Translations under genes and position numbers: made by a program | NCBI RefSeq assembly: GCF_036178145.1 | Contig: NZ_CP108067.1 | Coordinates: forward strand, 4,712,001 to 4,776,000 | Direction: 5' to 3' | Source: Streptomyces sp. NBC_00273 | GTDB taxonomy: Bacteria; Actinomycetota; Actinomycetes; Streptomycetales; Streptomycetaceae | DNA length: 64,000 nt | The notes under the pieces: model-generated | Database searches by the model: none | What the model was told of the DNA's origin: nothing | The model's input: only the letters and a program-made list of their open reading frames with translations | Shown here: in pieces, positions 62,762 to 64,000 of the stretch | Layout of the letters: each line of letters begins with the position of its first letter | Numbering within the stretch: position 1 is the stretch's first letter

Positions 62762-64000
62762 GTGGCGGAGGCCGACGGGGCAGAGGACAGGAAGCCCCAG
62801 TCCGACGAGGCGCACAGCGCCTTCACGCCGCCGCCCGGCATGGAGCCGGACGTTCCCGAGGAGGACCAGCCCACCTCGGAATTCGCCCGTCCGGCGGGCG
62901 CCGATCCGGTGCAGCCCGAGCCCGAGGGGTCGGCCTTCGCCGCCCCGGCCACCTACCGGGCTGCGCAGTCCCCGCCCGCATACACCCCCGGCCAGGGCTT
63001 CCCCGTCGCGCAGATGAAGGAATCGCCCTGGCAGGACCGCATGCGCACGATGCTGCGCATGCCGGTCGACGTGCGGCCCGTACCGGAGCTCGTGCAGCGC
63101 CACAGCGAGACCGGGCCCGCCGTGGGCCGCGTGCTCGACCTGACCCTGCGCATCGGCGAGCTGCTGCTCGCGGGCGGTGAGGGCGCCGAGGACGTGGAGG
63201 CCGCGATGTTCGCGGTGGCCCGCTCGTACGGGCTGGACCGCTGCGAGCCGACCGTCACCTTCACCATGCTGTCGATCACCCACCACCCGTCGCTGGTGGG
63301 CGACCCGGTCACGGCCAGCCGGACCGTGCGCCGCCGCGGCACCGACTACAACCGGCTCGCGGCCGTGTTCCGGCTCGTGGACGACATCAGCGCCCACGAG
63401 ATCGACGTGACGCTGGAGGAGGCCTACCGGCGCCTCGCCGAGATCCGCCGCAACCGGCACCCGTACCCCGGCTGGATGCTCACGGCCTCCGCCGGACTGC
63501 TCGCCGGAGCCGCCTCCACCCTCGTCGGCGGCGGGGTGCTCGTCTTCTTCGCCGCTGCGATCGGCGCGGTGCTCGGTGACCGCCTGGCCTGGCTGTGCGC
63601 CGGACGCGGGCTGCCCGAGTTCTACCAGTTCGTGGTCGCCGCGATGCCGCCGGCCGCCCTCGGGGTCGCGCTCAACATGACGGGGATCGACGTCAAGGCC
63701 TCCGCCGTGATCACCGGTGGGCTGTTCGCGCTGCTGCCGGGACGGGCCGTGGTCGCGGCCGTGCAGGACGGCCTGACCGGCTACTACATCACCGCGTCGG
63801 CCCGGCTGCTGGAAGTCATGTACCTCTTCATCGGCATCATCATGGGCGTGCTGGTGGTGCTCTACGTGGGGCTGCAGTTCGACGCCTCGCCGCGGCCGGA
63901 GGAGGTCCTCCAGATCCAGCAGCGGCCGCTGATCCAGATCGCCGCCTCGATGGTGCTGGTGTTCACCTTCGCGATCCTGCTCCAGCAGGAACGCTCCACC
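62762..64000 (+). CDS. ThrE-family threonine/serine exporter, 5' part
   Basis: At least 413 residues; the window ends before the stop. A disordered N-terminus of about 100 residues, rich in Pro, Glu and Gln, precedes the ThrE_1 (DUF1212) domain (RVLDLTLRIGELLLAGGEGAEDVEAAM, LDRCEPTVTFTMLSI, VDDISAHEIDVTLEEAYRRLAEI) and then transmembrane helices (WMLTASAGLLAGAASTLVGGGVLVFFAAAIGAVLGD and following). The ThrE family exports threonine and serine through a ten-helix membrane unit. GTG 62762 has GGAGGA upstream. Confidence 0.92.
   Translation, partial: MAEADGAEDRKPQSDEAHSAFTPPPGMEPDVPEEDQPTSEFARPAGADPVQPEPEGSAFAAPATYRAAQSPPAYTPGQGFPVAQMKESPWQDRMRTMLRMPVDVRPVPELVQRHSETGPAVGRVLDLTLRIGELLLAGGEGAEDVEAAMFAVARSYGLDRCEPTVTFTMLSITHHPSLVGDPVTASRTVRRRGTDYNRLAAVFRLVDDISAHEIDVTLEEAYRRLAEIRRNRHPYPGWMLTASAGLLAGAASTLVGGGVLVFFAAAIGAVLGDRLAWLCAGRGLPEFYQFVVAAMPPAALGVALNMTGIDVKASAVITGGLFALLPGRAVVAAVQDGLTGYYITASARLLEVMYLFIGIIMGVLVVLYVGLQFDASPRPEEVLQIQQRPLIQIAASMVLVFTFAILLQQERST

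Overview
The window is a 64 kb piece of a Streptomyces chromosome. Base composition is very GC-rich, starts are often GTG, third codon positions are almost all G or C, and the gene order is characteristic of the genus: radA-disA, sigE-cseABC, clpC-lsr2, and folP/folB/folK facing folE-ftsH-hpt-tilS. From memory this corresponds to the S. coelicolor core region around SCO3350-SCO3410 (sigE is SCO3356, lsr2 SCO3375, ftsH SCO3404). I see no insertion sequence, prophage, CRISPR array, rRNA or tRNA gene. This is core chromosome with a few small accessory or decaying pieces.

Layout. 1-8.5 kb: the 5' part of an exopolyphosphatase gene, a cysteine-containing hypothetical, a membrane protein with a sigma-factor-like N-terminus and an external BACON domain, then DNA repair (radA), c-di-AMP synthesis (disA), a proline/glycine-rich membrane protein and a PAP2 phosphatase. 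8.5-15 kb: mutY, then the cell-envelope stress operon sigE-cseA-cseB-cseC, a LamG-type membrane protein and a secreted M23 peptidase. 15-22 kb: clpC with a strong terminator, a primase-like orphan domain, the nucleoid protein Lsr2, an N-acetylglutamate synthase-like GNAT, a BlaI-type repressor and small hypotheticals including a 55-residue membrane protein and an orphan DUF397 protein. 22-29 kb: threonine aldolase, then the vitamin/cofactor operon DUF2520-panC-nadB-nadC-coaX with overlapping stop/start codons. 29-43 kb: an ArsR-type regulator, a secreted M28 aminopeptidase, a MidA-type methyltransferase, a NarL-type two-component system, two PH-domain membrane proteins, an orphan NuoD paralogue, an arylamine N-acetyltransferase, small proteins, a secreted alpha/beta hydrolase, and an imine-reductase-like enzyme divergent from its likely TetR repressor. 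43-51 kb: a coiled-coil membrane protein, a split glycine-betaine-type ABC importer, and a membrane esterase divergent from an MprF-like aminoacyl-phosphatidylglycerol synthase. 51-64 kb: folate synthesis (folP, folB, folK, folE), ftsH, hpt, tilS, a DUF2342 metalloprotease, dacB, ppa and the start of a ThrE-type exporter.

How it fits together. Several units serve the cell envelope (SigE/CseABC, M23 peptidase, DacB, MprF-like synthase with neighbouring esterase, PAP2 phosphatase). Others serve cofactor supply (pantothenate/CoA, NAD, folate) and protein or nucleoid quality control (ClpC, FtsH, Lsr2, RadA, DisA).

The most striking sequence-level pattern is regulatory. About a third of the genes have a TANNNT -10 hexamer ending 6-8 nt before the start codon, which predicts leaderless mRNAs. 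The most interesting functional hypotheses are a MidA methyltransferase close to an orphan NuoD that keeps the methylatable HRG arginine, a membrane-tethered sigma/zinc-finger/BACON fusion, and an esterase-MprF pair that could add and remove amino acids on phospholipids.
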